Shown one piece after another: positions 23,025 through 34,362 of a stretch of DNA of 64,000 nt; within the stretch, counting starts at the first letter, position 1; each line of letters begins with the position of its first letter. The notes beneath the pieces were generated by a model. The model was not told the DNA's origin, did no database searches, and saw only the letters and a list, made by a program, of their open reading frames with translations. The stretch comes from Closterium sp. Naga37s-1 (taxonomy: Eukaryota > Streptophyta > Zygnematophyceae > Desmidiales > Closteriaceae): the NCBI GenBank assembly GCA_947471745.1, contig CANJKZ010000011.1, positions 1,364,001-1,428,000 on the forward strand, read 5' to 3'. Made by a program: the position numbers and the translations under genes.

Positions 23025-23155
23025 TGTCAGAAGAATGAACGAGAATGGATGAACTATGAAAGAGTTGGGTACAAGTACTAACCCTAATTGGGTTGTACCC
23101 CTTATGGGCAAACCCACTATAGCCTACACAAAGTAAGCAGTATAAGAATTTGACA
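23025..23155 (-). repeat. H-type LTR at the 5' side of D
   Basis: 131 bp, reverse orientation, starting TGTCAAATTC and ending TTCTGACA with TGGTTTCAGAGC beyond. It is most similar to the LTRs of H/F (25420-25553, 33758-33891). Confidence 0.88.
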
Positions 23156-23470
23156 CAGTACCTCAGCTCTTGGGGTTTAAAGGAGCTGGGAGTCATTCCC
23201 AACTCGTAACTCTCCCTAATTTGTGTTCTAATACTATAGTGGCTGCCATGGTGCCGTTCGTTCAAACTGATGCTGTGTCGTCAATTCTTAATGAAATCGT
23301 GCGATCTAAATTGCCTAGTGTAAACGATATAAAGAAGCTCCAGATCCAATTTTTAGCAAGTCATTTTATGCTGTGAGCAGAACACTATTAACGTTTGAAG
23401 CCGCTGTGCGGAAATCCGACTTTGCACTCTATCATTCGTTCTATGCACATTCAAGCCTGTTGTGACTAAA
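23156..23470. other. Unassigned unique AT-richer stretch
   Basis: About 315 bp with composition unlike the surrounding elements. A 68-codon forward frame at 23170-23376 has no recognisable motif and no support as a gene. Probably host DNA or a piece of an unrecognised element between D and E. Confidence 0.45.
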
Positions 23471-25419
23471 ACAGAAAGGTCCTGGCGGACCACTCGCGGA
23501 GCTAGAGACGAACAGCTTGGATTCAAGGGATCAAGACATTAGGGATCTCCCCCTTGCTGCGCAAGGGGAAGACCGTGGTGTAACGTGAGTAATCGTCAAC
23601 AACCAGCAAAAAGTAGCGCTCTCGGCCCTGTCCACTGACGCGAGCTGGGCCCCACACGTCCATGTGGAGAGTCTGCAAGGGAGCAGGCATCGGGGGAAAC
23701 GAGGAGGAGTGAGGAGCGGCGCGCTGCCGCCCCTCGACGCAAGGACGGCAGGGCAGGGCAAGCGAGGGCGGGAGGGGAGGCAGAGACCTGGGAAGACCAG
23801 AAACAAGGAGGCGGGAGTGCATGCCACGGAGGCGTGGCAGGGAGGGGTGACCAAGGCGGTGGTGCCAAAGGAGAGTCAGGTGCGACAGGAGGCGACACGA
23901 AAAGGGGGCAATTACCTGACCGAACGCGGACACCTGTTCTGAAGCAGGTACCTGAGCAGGCTCAGTAGTCAGTGTGTACAGACTCGACCCAGGCCGACCG
24001 GTGAACGTGGCCAGGTGACAGCCCGTCCGTGTACACATGCAGATCGCCACACGCTGACCCCTGGTAGTGGTTGTAGTGACCATCGCATCCTCGAGGGCAG
24101 CGGTACTCACCAAGTTCGTAGAGGACGAGGGGAGGTGAAGACCTGACAGTGAGCCAGACGGAACCGCCTGACACGAGAGAACGGTGGTGGAACGTGCAAG
24201 AACTGGGCCCCCTGAGGGATCAGCCAGTCTGACTGCAACAGGTGCAGGGAGTGGAGTGAGTGTGGTACTGTCGCGAAAGAATCAGCGGGAAGCACCCGAG
24301 TCACGCGTGAAGGTGTGCTAGGCCTCAGCAGGCGCAGTACCAGGGAGAGCAGACTCACTAGCACCTAGAGCAGCAGCCTCTATACCTGGGTCGGGCAGCA
24401 CACATAGGTAACAGTCACCCTCAGCACTAACAATCAAGGCATACATGGCAGCAAGGATAGCCTCATAGTCAAGGGCAAAGATATCAACACCAGACCTAAG
24501 CAGCTCTAGCCAGCGGGGGCGCTCAGCCTCGTCGCCAAACTCTGCGCGCCAAGCGTCGTCACGGCGGGAGAAGCAGGGGTGCTGTGTGTGAAACTTCCCG
24601 TATGTCTGACTAGCACGGTCACCTGTGCGAATGACATACGGGCAGCGAACACTATCCCCAGCCACCCCACGCGCAGCAAACCACTCACAAAGCTGCTGGG
24701 GCGTAGGGGTCTTGCTCAGACGCTGCTGCTGCTACCTCTGGCCACCGCCAGAACCTCCCCTCTAAACAGCTCCACCCCGACCGCCACCACTGCTGCCACC
24801 ACCACTCCCACTGCCGCCACCACCGCCACCACCACTCCCAATGCCGCCACCACCACCACCACCACTCCCACCACTGCCACCACCACCACCACCGACGCCC
24901 TCACTCCCGCCACCACTCCCACCGCCACCTCCGCCACCTCCACCGCCTCCACCACCTCCACCACCACCACCCCCGCTGCCACCTCCACCACTCTTGCCTC
25001 CCTTGCCCTTGCCGCTGCGGTGCTTCCCACTAGGAGAAAAAGTAGCCCCAACCTCCTTAGTACCAAGGATGTCAACAGCAGAAGCAGAAGCGTAGGAGGG
25101 GGCAAGGGGGGAGGGGGAAAACCCCTCAAAGAAGGGTGTGCGGGGAGTGCCACGAGCAGCACCTACAGCGACTATGCTAGTCTCAGCTGCAAGGAGGTGC
25201 TTCTCGAGCAGGTCGACAGTGAGGTCTGTGGAGTCAAGTGCAAGAAATTGGTCCCTGACTGCGCAAAGAGAGTCAAGGAGGCGGGAGACTATGAAGTATA
25301 GAGTGATGTACATCGAGGGCGGGTTCTTGTCTAGGAACTCGGCTTTGAGGGCAGCGCAGTAGCTAGTGTCGCTAGTGCGAAGGTGGGTGATGAGGTCCTC
25401 GACTGTGGCAAAAGCTAAC
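23471..25419 (-). mobile_element. Ty1/copia element E, downstream part (Gag to integrase), broken
   Basis: Reverse-strand copia: Gag middle and C-terminal part (FATVEDLITHL, MYITLYFIVSRLLDSL, a long Gly tract), a degenerate Cys/His cluster, protease, and integrase up to about the first catalytic region, where it stops at 23471. The upstream Gag of the same element is at 33892-34261: the H/F insertion split Gag between PELS and FATVEDL. RT, RNase H and the 3' LTR are absent. Several breaks. Confidence 0.85.
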
Positions 25420-25553
25420 TATCAGAAATGAATGAACGAGAATGAATGAACTATGAAACAGTTGGGTACAACTACTAACCCTAATTCGGTTGTACCCCTT
25501 ATGGGCTACCCCACTATAGCTTACACAAATGTAAGCTATACATAAGTTTGACA
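25420..25553 (-). repeat. 3' LTR of H/F
   Basis: 134 bp, TGTCAAAC start on the reverse strand, preceded by the PPT hairpin (CCCCCATAGG...GTGGGGG at about 25556-25576 on the forward strand). Confidence 0.92.
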
Positions 25554-25779
25554 CACCCCCATAGGAAAAGTGGGGGAGAACAAGTGGTCACAAGACCAGT
25601 CAAGAAAACCAAAGCAAGCTCAGGGTGGATCACAAAGTCACCACACAGTCCGAGCACAAGCAAAGGGCCACAAGGCCAGTTCACATGCAGAGTTATATAA
25701 AGAGAACAAACAATACAGTGATCATACCCTAGCAAGTGGAAGCATGCAGGTATATATAGATATCACAGTACAAGCAGAG

Positions 25780-26103
25780 TCAAGCACTAAGCAAGTGAGG
25801 CAAAGTAGGCACTAGGCCTAACACAGTGACAAAGCGCTGATGATCACCAGGCGGAAGTGCCTTGGCGAAGACATCAGCAGTGTTGGCCCGAGTGGCCACG
25901 TAAGCAAGACGAAGCTGGCCACGCTGCTGCAACTCTCGAGCAAGGAAGTATCGCAGAGCGATGTCCTTCGTTCTGTGCTCCAGTCTGTGCTCCTGACACA
26001 AGGCAATCATGGCCTTGTTGTCTACGTACAGAACTGGAGGCGAACGAGGCTGCTCTCCCAAGTCGCTCAGCACGTAGGTGAACCAGCGTAGCTCCTGAGC
26101 GAC
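25780..26103 (-). pseudogene. RNase H C-terminal part of H/F
   Basis: Encodes QELRWFTYVLSDLGEQ, VLYVDNKAMIAL, KDIALRYFLAREL and ADVFAKAL, the C-terminal half of copia RNase H. The N-terminal half of the same domain is at 27436 and beyond, on the far side of insertion G. Confidence 0.9.
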
Positions 26104-26410
26104 CCCCTAGCGGCCCCTAACGGCCCCTACGCGGCCCCTACGCGACCCTACGCCGCCCCTAAATAGCCCCGTCGCGGCCCTGTACCTGACGCGGACCCGT
26201 CCCTGACGCGGCCCCGTCCCTACCCGGCCCCTACGCAGCCCCCCACGCGGCCCCTACGCGGCCCCTACGCGGCCCCCCACGCGGCCCCTACGCGGCCCCT
26301 ACGCGGCCCCTACACCGCCCCTAAACGGCCCGATCCGGCCCCGTCCCTGGCGCGGCCCCTACGCGGCCCCTACGCCGGCCCTACGCGGCTCCTACGCGGC
26401 CCCTACATGG
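26104..26410 (+). repeat. GGCCCCTACGC tandem repeat of G
   Basis: Degenerate array of GGCCCCTACGC-like 10-11-bp units, joined directly to RT/RNase H sequence at about 26411. It resembles the leaders of the full-length elements in style but not in unit sequence. Confidence 0.8.
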
Positions 26411-27104
26411 CCCGTACCCAGAGCTTGTTGGCTGCCTCATGTACCTGATGACCTGCACTCGACCTGACCTAGCATACCCTCTGAGCATCTTGGCACGCTA
26501 TGTTTCTCCTGGGAGACACCGACCAAAGCACATGGCTGCAGCAAAGAGGGTGTTGCGCTACTTGTGCAGTACTTCGGGCTTGGGGCTAGTGCTTGGAGGG
26601 CGGAGTCCAGTGGTCCTCACTGGTCACGCAGACACGTCTTGGGTTAACGACCTGGCTACTCAGCGGTCGTCACAGGGTTACACCTTCAGCCTTGGTTCCG
26701 GCTCTGTTTCGTGGCGGTCTACTCGCTCGTCTTCTGTTCTCAGCTCCAGCTGTGAGGCTGAGATCTACGCTGGGGCCATGGCTGCACAGGAGTTACGCTG
26801 GCTCACCTACTTGCTGACTGACCTGGGAGAGCCGCCTCGTTCTCCTCCAGTTCTGTACGTAGACAACAAGGCTATGCTGGCCTTGTGTCGGGAGCACAGA
26901 CTGGAGCACAGAACGAAGCACATTGCTCTTCGCTACTTCCTTGCTCGTGAACTGCAGCAGCGTGGTCAGCTGCGCCTTGCTTACGTGGCCTCTCAGGCCA
27001 ACACTGCTGATATCTTTACCAAGGCACTTCAGCCTTGTGATCATCAGCGCTTCTGTACTATGCTAGGTCTTGTGCCTACTTGGCCTCACTTGCTTACCTC
27101 TTGA
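26411..27104 (+). pseudogene. RT end plus RNase H remnant of G
   Basis: Open from LVGCLMYLMTCTRPDLAYPL through RNase H (CEAEIYAG, LYVDNKAMLAL, ADIFTKAL) to its natural end at 27104. Only the last quarter of Pol remains, so it is a fragment even though this part is well kept. Confidence 0.9.
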
Positions 27105-27307
27105 CTTTCCTTGTACTGTGATCTATATATACCTGCACTTGCTTGTTTACCTTTATATATGAACTTGCATGTGAACTGGCCTTGTGGCCTTTGAACCGGT
27201 GCTCAGACTGTGTGGTGACGTTGTGATCCACCCTGAGCTTGCTTTGCTTTGCTTTGCTTGACTGGTCTTGTGACCCCTAGTTCTCCCCCACTTTGCCTAT
27301 GGGGGTG

Positions 27308-27435
27308 TGTGAAATGTATATGCCTTAGCCTATATAGGCTGTAGTGGGGTAGTTCCTAGAGGATACAACACTTTTGTGTTCTCTATTTGTACCCACCTCA
27401 TTTCTAGTTCAATCATTCCTGTTTCAATCTTCACA
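27308..27435 (+). repeat. 3' LTR of G
   Basis: 128 bp, TGTGAAAT...CTTCACA, preceded by the TATGGGGGTG purine tract. The conserved hairpin position is at 27361-27394. Confidence 0.88.
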
Positions 27436-30400
27436 GGCCCCGGCGTAGATCTCAGCCTCACAACAAGAGCTGAGAACCGAAGACGAGCGGGTAGACCGCC
27501 AAGAAACAGAGTCGGAACCAAGGCTGAAGGTGTAACCCTGTGACGACCGCTGCGTAGCTGAGTCGTCAACCCAGGAGGCGTCTTCGTGACCGGTGAGGAC
27601 AACTGGACCCCGTCCTCCAAGCACGAGCCCCATGCCTGACGTACTGCACAAGTAACGCAGTACCCTCTTCGCAGCATCCCAGTGCACCTTTCGGTGCCTG
27701 CCGGGAGCCACGTAGCGAGCCAGGAGGCTGAGAGGGTACGCGAGGTCGGGTCGAGTGCACGTCATCAGGTACATGAGGCAACCCACAAGCTCTGGGTACG
27801 GACCACTCGGCTCTACGGACTCGTCCGAAGGTGGAGCTGAGAGCAAGTGGCTGGTAGACAGAGGAGTGGGCTGTGGCGAGGAGAACAGGAAGCCAAAGCG
27901 CTGAAGGACCTGGTGCACCATGTGTGACTGAGTCAGGGTAATGGTGCGCCTAGCTCTGTCCCGATGATCTGCAAGCCAAGATTGCTGCGCAGTTCACCCA
28001 GGTCAGTGCAGGTGTGTCTCTTCTGCAGCTCCGACTTCCCAAGAGTCACTGCCTCAGTGTCAGCAGTGGCAAAGACGAGGTCGTCGACGTAGACCAGGAC
28101 GTAGAACGGCGGCAGCGAGGTGTCGGTGCGTAGAAACAGCGACGGGTCAGCAGTAGCAGGAGCAAACCCAAGAGCCGCAAGTGTAGTCCTCAGTGTGTCG
28201 TGCCACTCGCGAGGCACCTGGCGGAGACCGTAGACTGGCCACCGAAGACTCCACTGAGTACCTGCACGAAAAGACTCAGTGAAACCAGGTGGGCGGCGCA
28301 GCCACATCTCCTCGTGCAGGCTGCCCTGCAGGAAAGCTATGCTGAAGTCCAGAGAGTGCAACTCGTAGTCACGCTGAGCAGCGACGTGCAGCAACATCTG
28401 AAGAGTAGTCATCTTCGAGGTGGGGGAGAAGGTCTGGAAGTAGTCAACTCCCTGTCGCTGACTGAAGGCTCTGGCAACATAACGCGCCTTGAAGGCAGGC
28501 GGAGAACCCGGCGGCCGCTTCACCTTGAAGATCCACATGCCATCGACTATGTTCGCCCCAAGTGGGGGAACCTCGTCGACGTAGGTGCCTGTGGACTTCC
28601 AGGATGCCATCTCGGCATCCATGGCTGCCTGCCACTGAGAGGAGTAGGGACCCGTAATCGCCTCTGCGTAAGAGCGCGGGGTCGGGATGTCTGGTGCATC
28701 TGGGTCTCCCTCAGGGGCAAGCAGCATGGAAGTGAAACGAGGTACAGCAGCTGCAAGACACTCAAAGTCCTCCTGCCTGTCCTCAAGGACGTCCGTGCCA
28801 AGAGCACAATCACCCCCGACGGACGGAGGACTGGCAGACGCAGACTCAGCAACAAGAGCAGTGGCGTAGTCTAGACGACAGGCAGCAGCAAAGTCAAGCA
28901 GCTCAGCAACGAGGGCAGACGCAGCAATTGACTCAAAGGAAGGGTCGGTGACAGCAGTGGCGAGGAGACGAGAGATAGTGGGACTGGCAGTAGGAGCGCG
29001 GTCAGACTCAGGGTCAGGGACCACAGGAAGAGAGGACTCAGGAGGAGCAGGCAGAGGAATATGCAGTGGAACAGAGGAAGGACGAAGTGCCATAGCGTAC
29101 ATGCCGAGGACAGGAGGAGGACGCGTACGAGGAACGCGACGAGTAGTGCAAAAAGGTGACATAGGACGAGACGCAGGCTCACGACGCTCTGTAAGACCAC
29201 CGGTCTGCTCGGTGTAAGGAGAAGGAGCAGGCAGTGGGGAGGCCGGCTGTAATAGCAGCTGCGACTGGTCAGGTGGTGGACACAGGAGGGGAGGAGTAAG
29301 GCTAGTAGAAGACGGGACACTAAGAACCTGCTGAAGCAGAGGAACGAAGTACGGTCGCGGCCGCACAGTGTCTCCAGGGTCAACAGCTCCAGCTCTTCCA
29401 GCTCCAGCGCCTCCCGCGCCACTGCCTCCAACTCCAGCGCCTCCAGCGTCAGTGCCACTAGCTCGAGCGCCTCCCGCGCCAGTGCCTCGAACTCTAGCTC
29501 CTCCAGCTCCAGCACCTCCAGCGCCAGTGCCACCAGCTCCACCAGCTCCAGTGCCACCAGCGCCAGAGCCTCCAGCTCAAGTAGTCCCAGGCTCCGTAGG
29601 GTCTCCAGCTCTAGCGCCCCCAGCACCACCAGTCCCGGCAGCTCCAGTACCCCTGGTACGAGCACCTCCAGGACCAGTAGACGCAGTACCTCCAGTACCA
29701 CCAGCTCCAGCAGTAACTCCAACACCTCCAGCTATAGTAGCTCCACTCCGAAGGCGTGCGCGCCGAATAAGCCACTCACGCAGCTGCTGCTGAGACAGTC
29801 TCGGCGAAGCACCAGCAGAACCTCCAGACAAAGCAGCACCCTAAGGCTCAGCACCATCAGGCTCAGCACCCCTAGTCTCAGCACCCCTAGGCTCAACACC
29901 CCCAGTCTCAGCACCCCCAGGCTCAACACCCCCAAGCTTAGCACCCCTAGGCTAAGCACCCCTAGACGCAGTACCCTCTAGCAGCACCTGAGTCTACAGC
30001 TACCTCACCAGGCACAGCACCAGGAGGTGGGTCTACCTACGAGACTCGTGAGGGAGCAGGACCCTGAGGAGGGAGGGGGTCTACCGGAGGGGGACCTGGA
30101 GCAAGGAAGAGCGGCGGGGGAGAGAGAGGGGCAGAGCGGTAGGGGAAGAGACAGTAAAAGGGAACCTACTCGTCAAACGTGACGTCCTGAGAGGGGAGGA
30201 CACGGCGCGGGGTAGGGTGGTTAAACTGCCAGCCAAGCGCGTCAGGGACAAAGCCAAGGAAGACGCAGGGCGGAGAGCTTGTCCGCGGACGTATCATGGA
30301 CAAAGGCACGAGAACCCCAGACCCGGAACACCGACGCATCGCCAACCTTCCCCGTCCAACGCAGTGTGGGCGAGGTCTCCGGCAAGAAGACACGGGGCCA

Positions 30401-32881
30401 GAGGTTGAGCTGATGCGCAGCGTACCAGACCGCAAACGGCGACAGAAAATGGGGAGCAGCCGCATGGATCATGGAGGTACGAGCGACCTCCATGACTAAG
30501 CCAATGCGGCGCTCAGCAATCCCATTTTGCTGAGGGGATTCCGGAAGCGTGAACGACTGGAGAATGCCCTCCCCACGACAAAAGTCCCTCAAGAGGTTGG
30601 AGGAGAACTCACCACCTCTTTCAGAGTGCAGACATAGGACAGGAAGGTCCGTACTGAACCGCTCGCGGAGCTGGAGACGGACTGTGCGGATCCAACGGGT
30701 CAAGACATCAACGACCTCACCCTTTCTGCGCAAGGGGAAGACCGTGGTGTACTGCGTGTAGTCGTCAACGACCAGCAGAATGTAGCGCTCGCGGCCCTGT
30801 CCACTGACGCGCGCTGGGCCCCACACGTCCATGTGGAGAGTCTGCAGGGGAGCAGTCGTCGAGGGAAACGAGGAGGAGTGAGGAGCGGCGCGCTGCCGCC
30901 CCTCAACGCAAGGAAGGCAGGGCGGGGCAGGCGAGGGAGGGAGGGGAGGCAGAGACCTAGGAAGACCAGAAACAAGGAGACGGCAATGCATGCCATGAAG
31001 GCGTGGCATAGAGGGGTGACTTAAGCGGTGGTGCCACAGAAAGGTCTGGTGCGACAGGAGGCGACACGAGCAAGGGGGTGGAACCTGACCTGACGCGGAC
31101 ACTTGAGCAGACGCATCTACCTGAGAAGCCTCGGTAGCGAGTGTGTACAGACTTGAACCTGGCCGACGAGTGAACGTGTCCAGGTGACGACCCGTCCGTG
31201 TACACGTGCAGATCGACACACGCTGACCTCCATGAGTGGTGGTAGTGACCGTCGCATCCTGAAGGGCAGCCGTACTCACCAAGTTTGTAGAGAACGAGAG
31301 GAGGTGAAGACCTGATAGTGAGCCTGATGGAACCGCCGGACACAGGAGGACAGTGGAGGAACGGGCAACGACCGGGCCCCCGGAGGGGTCAGCCAGTCGG
31401 ACCGGGACAGGTGCAGGGAGAGGATTGAGATTGGTGCTGTCACGAAAGAAACAGCGTGAAGGTGTGCAAGGCCTCAGCAGGCACAGTACTAGGGAGAAGA
31501 GACTCACCAGCACCTAGAGCAGCAGCGGTTATACCTGGGTCAGGCGGCACACACCAGTAAAAGTCACCCTCAGCACTAACAGACAAAGCATACATAGCAG
31601 AAAGAATAACATCAAAGTCTAGGTCAAAGATAGCAACTCCAGACCTAAGTCGATCAGCCCAGCGAGGGAGCTCGACCTCGTCACCAAACTCAGCACGCCA
31701 AGTGTCGTCGAGGCGGGAGAAGCAGCGGTGCTGAGTGTGAAGCCTCCCGCATGTCTGACTAGCACGGTCACCCATGCGAATGACATGCAGGCAGCTACCA
31801 CTACCCCCAGACGCCCCACGCGGAAACAACCACTCACGAAGCTGCTGGGGCGACTGGGTCTCGCTCTGACGCTGATGCTGCTGCCGCTGGCCACCTCCAG
31901 AACCTCCATGCCGAGCGCCAGTCCTACCACCACCAGTCCCACCGCCGCCACTACCGCCACCCCCACCGCTGCCTCCACCGCCGCCACCAACGCCCCCACT
32001 CCCGCCACCACTCCCATCGCTGCCACCACCTCCACTGCCTCCACTACCTCCACTGCTGCCCCCACCACCACTCTCGCTGCCCCCTCCACCACCCCTGCTA
32101 CCCTTGCCCTTGCCGCTACGGCGTTTCGCACTAGTAGAAGCAGCTCCAACGTCCTCAGCACCAGGGACGTCTGCAGCAGCGGCAGAGGTGTGGAGGGGGC
32201 AAGGGGGGACGGGGAGCACCCCTCAAAGAAGGGCGGGCGCAGAGTGCCACGAGCAGCACCTACAGCAACTGCATTAGTCTCAGGTGCAAGGAGGTGTTGC
32301 TCGAGTAGGTCAATAGTGAGGGAGGTGGGGTCAAGTGAGAGAAAGTTATCCTTGACAGAGCGAAGAGAGTCAGGGAGGCGAGTGACAATGAAGTAGAGGG
32401 TAATGAACATTGGAGGCTGGTTCCTGTCAAGGAACTCAGCAAGGACGGTAGCGCGGTAGCGAGCGTCACTAGCGCACAGGTGGGAAACAAGGTCCTCTAC
32501 CGTGGCAAAGGTTGACAGCTCGGGGAACAGGTAGGGCAGAAGCAGGCGGCCTAGAGCAGCAGTGGTAGGCGAGGAGTAGCGAGCGACTACAGCGTCGTAC
32601 AGTGCCTGCGATGTCCTATGCTGTCCAAAGTGGGCACATTCGGCTAACGGCAGGTGGTTGTGAATGGCCAAGCGGGCAGCTGCGTCGCGAGTAAGCCACT
32701 GTGAGCGAGTCGCACTGTCAGCTGTGGCGGGAGGGGCAGGAGCGGCGCCTGACGCAAGGTCAAATAGCGAAAAACTGTCCTTAGAATTGCCCAGTAGGTA
32801 CAGCTGTAGGTCGTCGAGCTACGTGTCAAACTGAACCGGTCTGCCCTCATGATCAAACACGAGAACCCTAAGCGAAGCCAT
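27436..32881 (-). pseudogene. Gag-Pol coding region of H/F, upstream part (broken)
   Basis: Reverse strand. Gag starts at 32881 (MASLRVLVFDHEGRP) and continues with the poly-Gly tract (about 31930-32100) and the CX13CX3HX4C cluster (CLHVIRMGDRASQTC near 31780). Protease, integrase (HHRLSHPSMPRL, MDVWGPARV, GEFSSNLL, ERRIGLVMEVARTSM), an Ala/Gly/Pro linker near 29370-29750 and RT (YVDDL near 28090) follow. RNase H is cut at CEAEIYAGA, where G inserted. Several breaks. The subfamily is distinct from A/D/I. Confidence 0.9.
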
Positions 32882-33757
32882 AGTGGCGCAGCACGAAGGA
32901 GCAGCAGTAGCAGTAGTAGCAGCAGCAGTAGCAGCAGAAGCAGTAGCAGCAGTAGCAGTAGCAGTAGCAGCAGTAGCAGTAGCAGGGGCCGAGGGGCCGG
33001 GGGCCTGGTGACGTCGGGCCGCGGGGCCAAGAACTAAGGGGCCGAGGGGCCTTGGGGCTGAGGTCCTAGGGGTCTAGGGGTCGAGGGTCCTAGGGGTCGA
33101 GGGGCCAAGGGGCCGAGGTGTCGGGAGGGGGGGAGGGGGGGGGGGCTCGGCTAGGGGAGACGGGGCGACGGGCCGCGGGGCCTGGGCCTTGGTTGGGGGG
33201 GGGGGGGGGGGGGGGGGGCGACGGGGCGCGAGGGGCCGTGGGGCCTAGGGGCCGAGGCTAGGGGCGACGGGGCGACGGGCTGCGGGGCCTGGGCCTAGGT
33301 TAGGGGGCGACGGGTCGAGGGGCCGCGGGGCCTGGGCCTAGGTTAGGTAGGGGCGACGGGTCACGAGGGGCCGCGGGGCCGAGGGGCCGAGGCTAGGGGC
33401 GACGAGGCGACGTGGCCGCGGGGCCTAAGCCTAGGTTAGGGGACGACGGGTCGCGTGGGGCCGTGGGGCCGAGGGGCCTAGGCTAGGGGCGACGGGTCAC
33501 AACTGGCGACGGGCGACTAGGGTCGCGACGGGCGACGGGGGGCCGGGCTAGGGACGACGGGCAATGCCAAGGGTTTAGGGTTTAGGGGACGGGCCTAGGG
33601 GCGACGCCAAGGGGCGACGGGCCTAGGGGCGACGGGCCGGGCTAGGGGTGGCGACGGGTCGGGGCCTAGGGGCGTACGGGTCGCAAGGGTGGCTAGCAGG
33701 GCAGCAGGTGGTGGGCCCAAACAAAAACGGTCCTAGATGGGACCTGCTCTGAAACCA
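32882..33757 (-). repeat. Leader of H/F with G-rich repeats and homopolymer run
   Basis: Next to Gag is an AGC/AGT trinucleotide array (about 32899-32986). Then come GGGGCCGAGGGGCC and GGCGACGGG units on the forward strand, including a run of more than 20 G near 33194-33218. The primer site TGGTTTCAGAGC (reverse) abuts the LTR. Confidence 0.78.
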
Positions 33758-33891
33758 TGTCAGAAATGAAAGAACGAGAATGAATGAACTATGAAACAGT
33801 TGGGTACAAGTACTAACCCTAATTGGGTTGTACCCCTTATGGGCTACCCCACTATAGCCTACACAAATGTAAGCTATATATAAGTTTGACA
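33758..33891 (-). repeat. 5' LTR of H/F
   Basis: 134 bp, reverse orientation. Contains the 34-nt hairpin at 33802-33835 with inner arms AACCC/GGGTT in place of AACAC/GTGTT of element A. Confidence 0.92.
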
Positions 33892-34362
33892 CTGACAGCT
33901 CGGGAAAAAGGTAGGGCAGTATAAGGCGGCCGCGAGCAACTGTGGCAGGGGAAGTGTAACGAGCGACTACAGGGTCGTACAGGGCCTTAGCAGTCTTGTG
34001 CTGGCCAAAGTGAGCACGTTCGGCTAACGGTAGGTGGTTGCGAACGGCTAAGCGAGCAGCTGCATCAAGGGTAAGCCATTGTGAGCGAATCGCACTGTCA
34101 GCTGTGTCGGGAGGGGCGAGAGAGGCTCCAGACGTGTGGTCAAACAATGAAACGTTGTCTCTAGAATCACTGAGTAGGTACAGCTGTAAGTCATCGAGCC
34201 ACGTATCGAGCTGGATCGGACGGCCCTCATGATCGAATGTGAGAACGCTAAGAGTAGCCATAGCGGGCAGAGCAGGGTGGCGCGTGATGAGCAGGGCGGG
34301 GCAGGGCGACGCACGGCCAAGACAGGGCGGCGCGTAGGGCAGGGCAGGGCGGTACAGCGGTT
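33892..34362 (-). mobile_element. Ty1/copia element E, Gag start and leader remnant
   Basis: Reverse strand Gag starting MATLSVLTFDHEGRPIQLD at 34261 and running to PELS at 33892, where H/F is inserted; it continues at 25419. Upstream, 34262-34362 is a short GGGCAGGGCGGCGC repeat, a leader remnant cut by the Ty3/gypsy fragment. The 5' LTR is missing. Confidence 0.85.

Larger units (their letters stand above)
15128..23155 (-). mobile_element. Ty1/copia element D, reverse, with mismatched LTRs, broken
   Basis: Reverse-strand element. The 5' side (right) is an H-type LTR at 23025-23155 with the TGGTTTCAGAGC primer site and about 0.7 kb of H-type leader. From about 22325 leftwards everything matches the A family: the rest of the leader, Gag-Pol, the 3' untranslated block and a 132-bp A-type LTR at 15128-15259. 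The two LTRs are different subfamilies and the outer 5-mers (GGAGG and CAGTA) do not match. D is therefore either a recombinant or two elements fused. The coding frame has about two breaks. Confidence 0.82.
26104..27435 (+). mobile_element. Ty1/copia 3' part G nested in H/F
   Basis: Forward-strand piece made of about 300 bp of GC-rich leader-like repeat, then the end of RT plus RNase H, the 3' untranslated block and a 128-bp LTR. No 5' LTR, Gag or integrase. It interrupts RNase H of H/F between its CEAEIYAGA and AQELRW segments, losing about six bases there. No target duplication is visible. It is either an internally deleted and end-truncated insertion or a recombination product. Confidence 0.82.
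25420..33891 (-). mobile_element. Ty1/copia element H/F, full length with nested G, reverse, broken
   Basis: Bounded by 134-bp LTRs at 25420-25553 (3') and 33758-33891 (5') that differ at about 6 positions. Flanking 5-mers are CTAAC (25415-25419) and CTGAC (33892-33896), a target duplication with one mutation. It lies within Gag of element E. Its own RNase H region is split by the forward insertion G (26104-27435). Without G the element is about 7.1 kb. It is older than A or I by LTR divergence and carries several coding breaks. Confidence 0.9.

Noticed and set aside
23170-23376. 68-codon forward frame in the unique stretch between D and E
   Set aside because: No motif, no splice context and no homology that I can recognise; could be chance.
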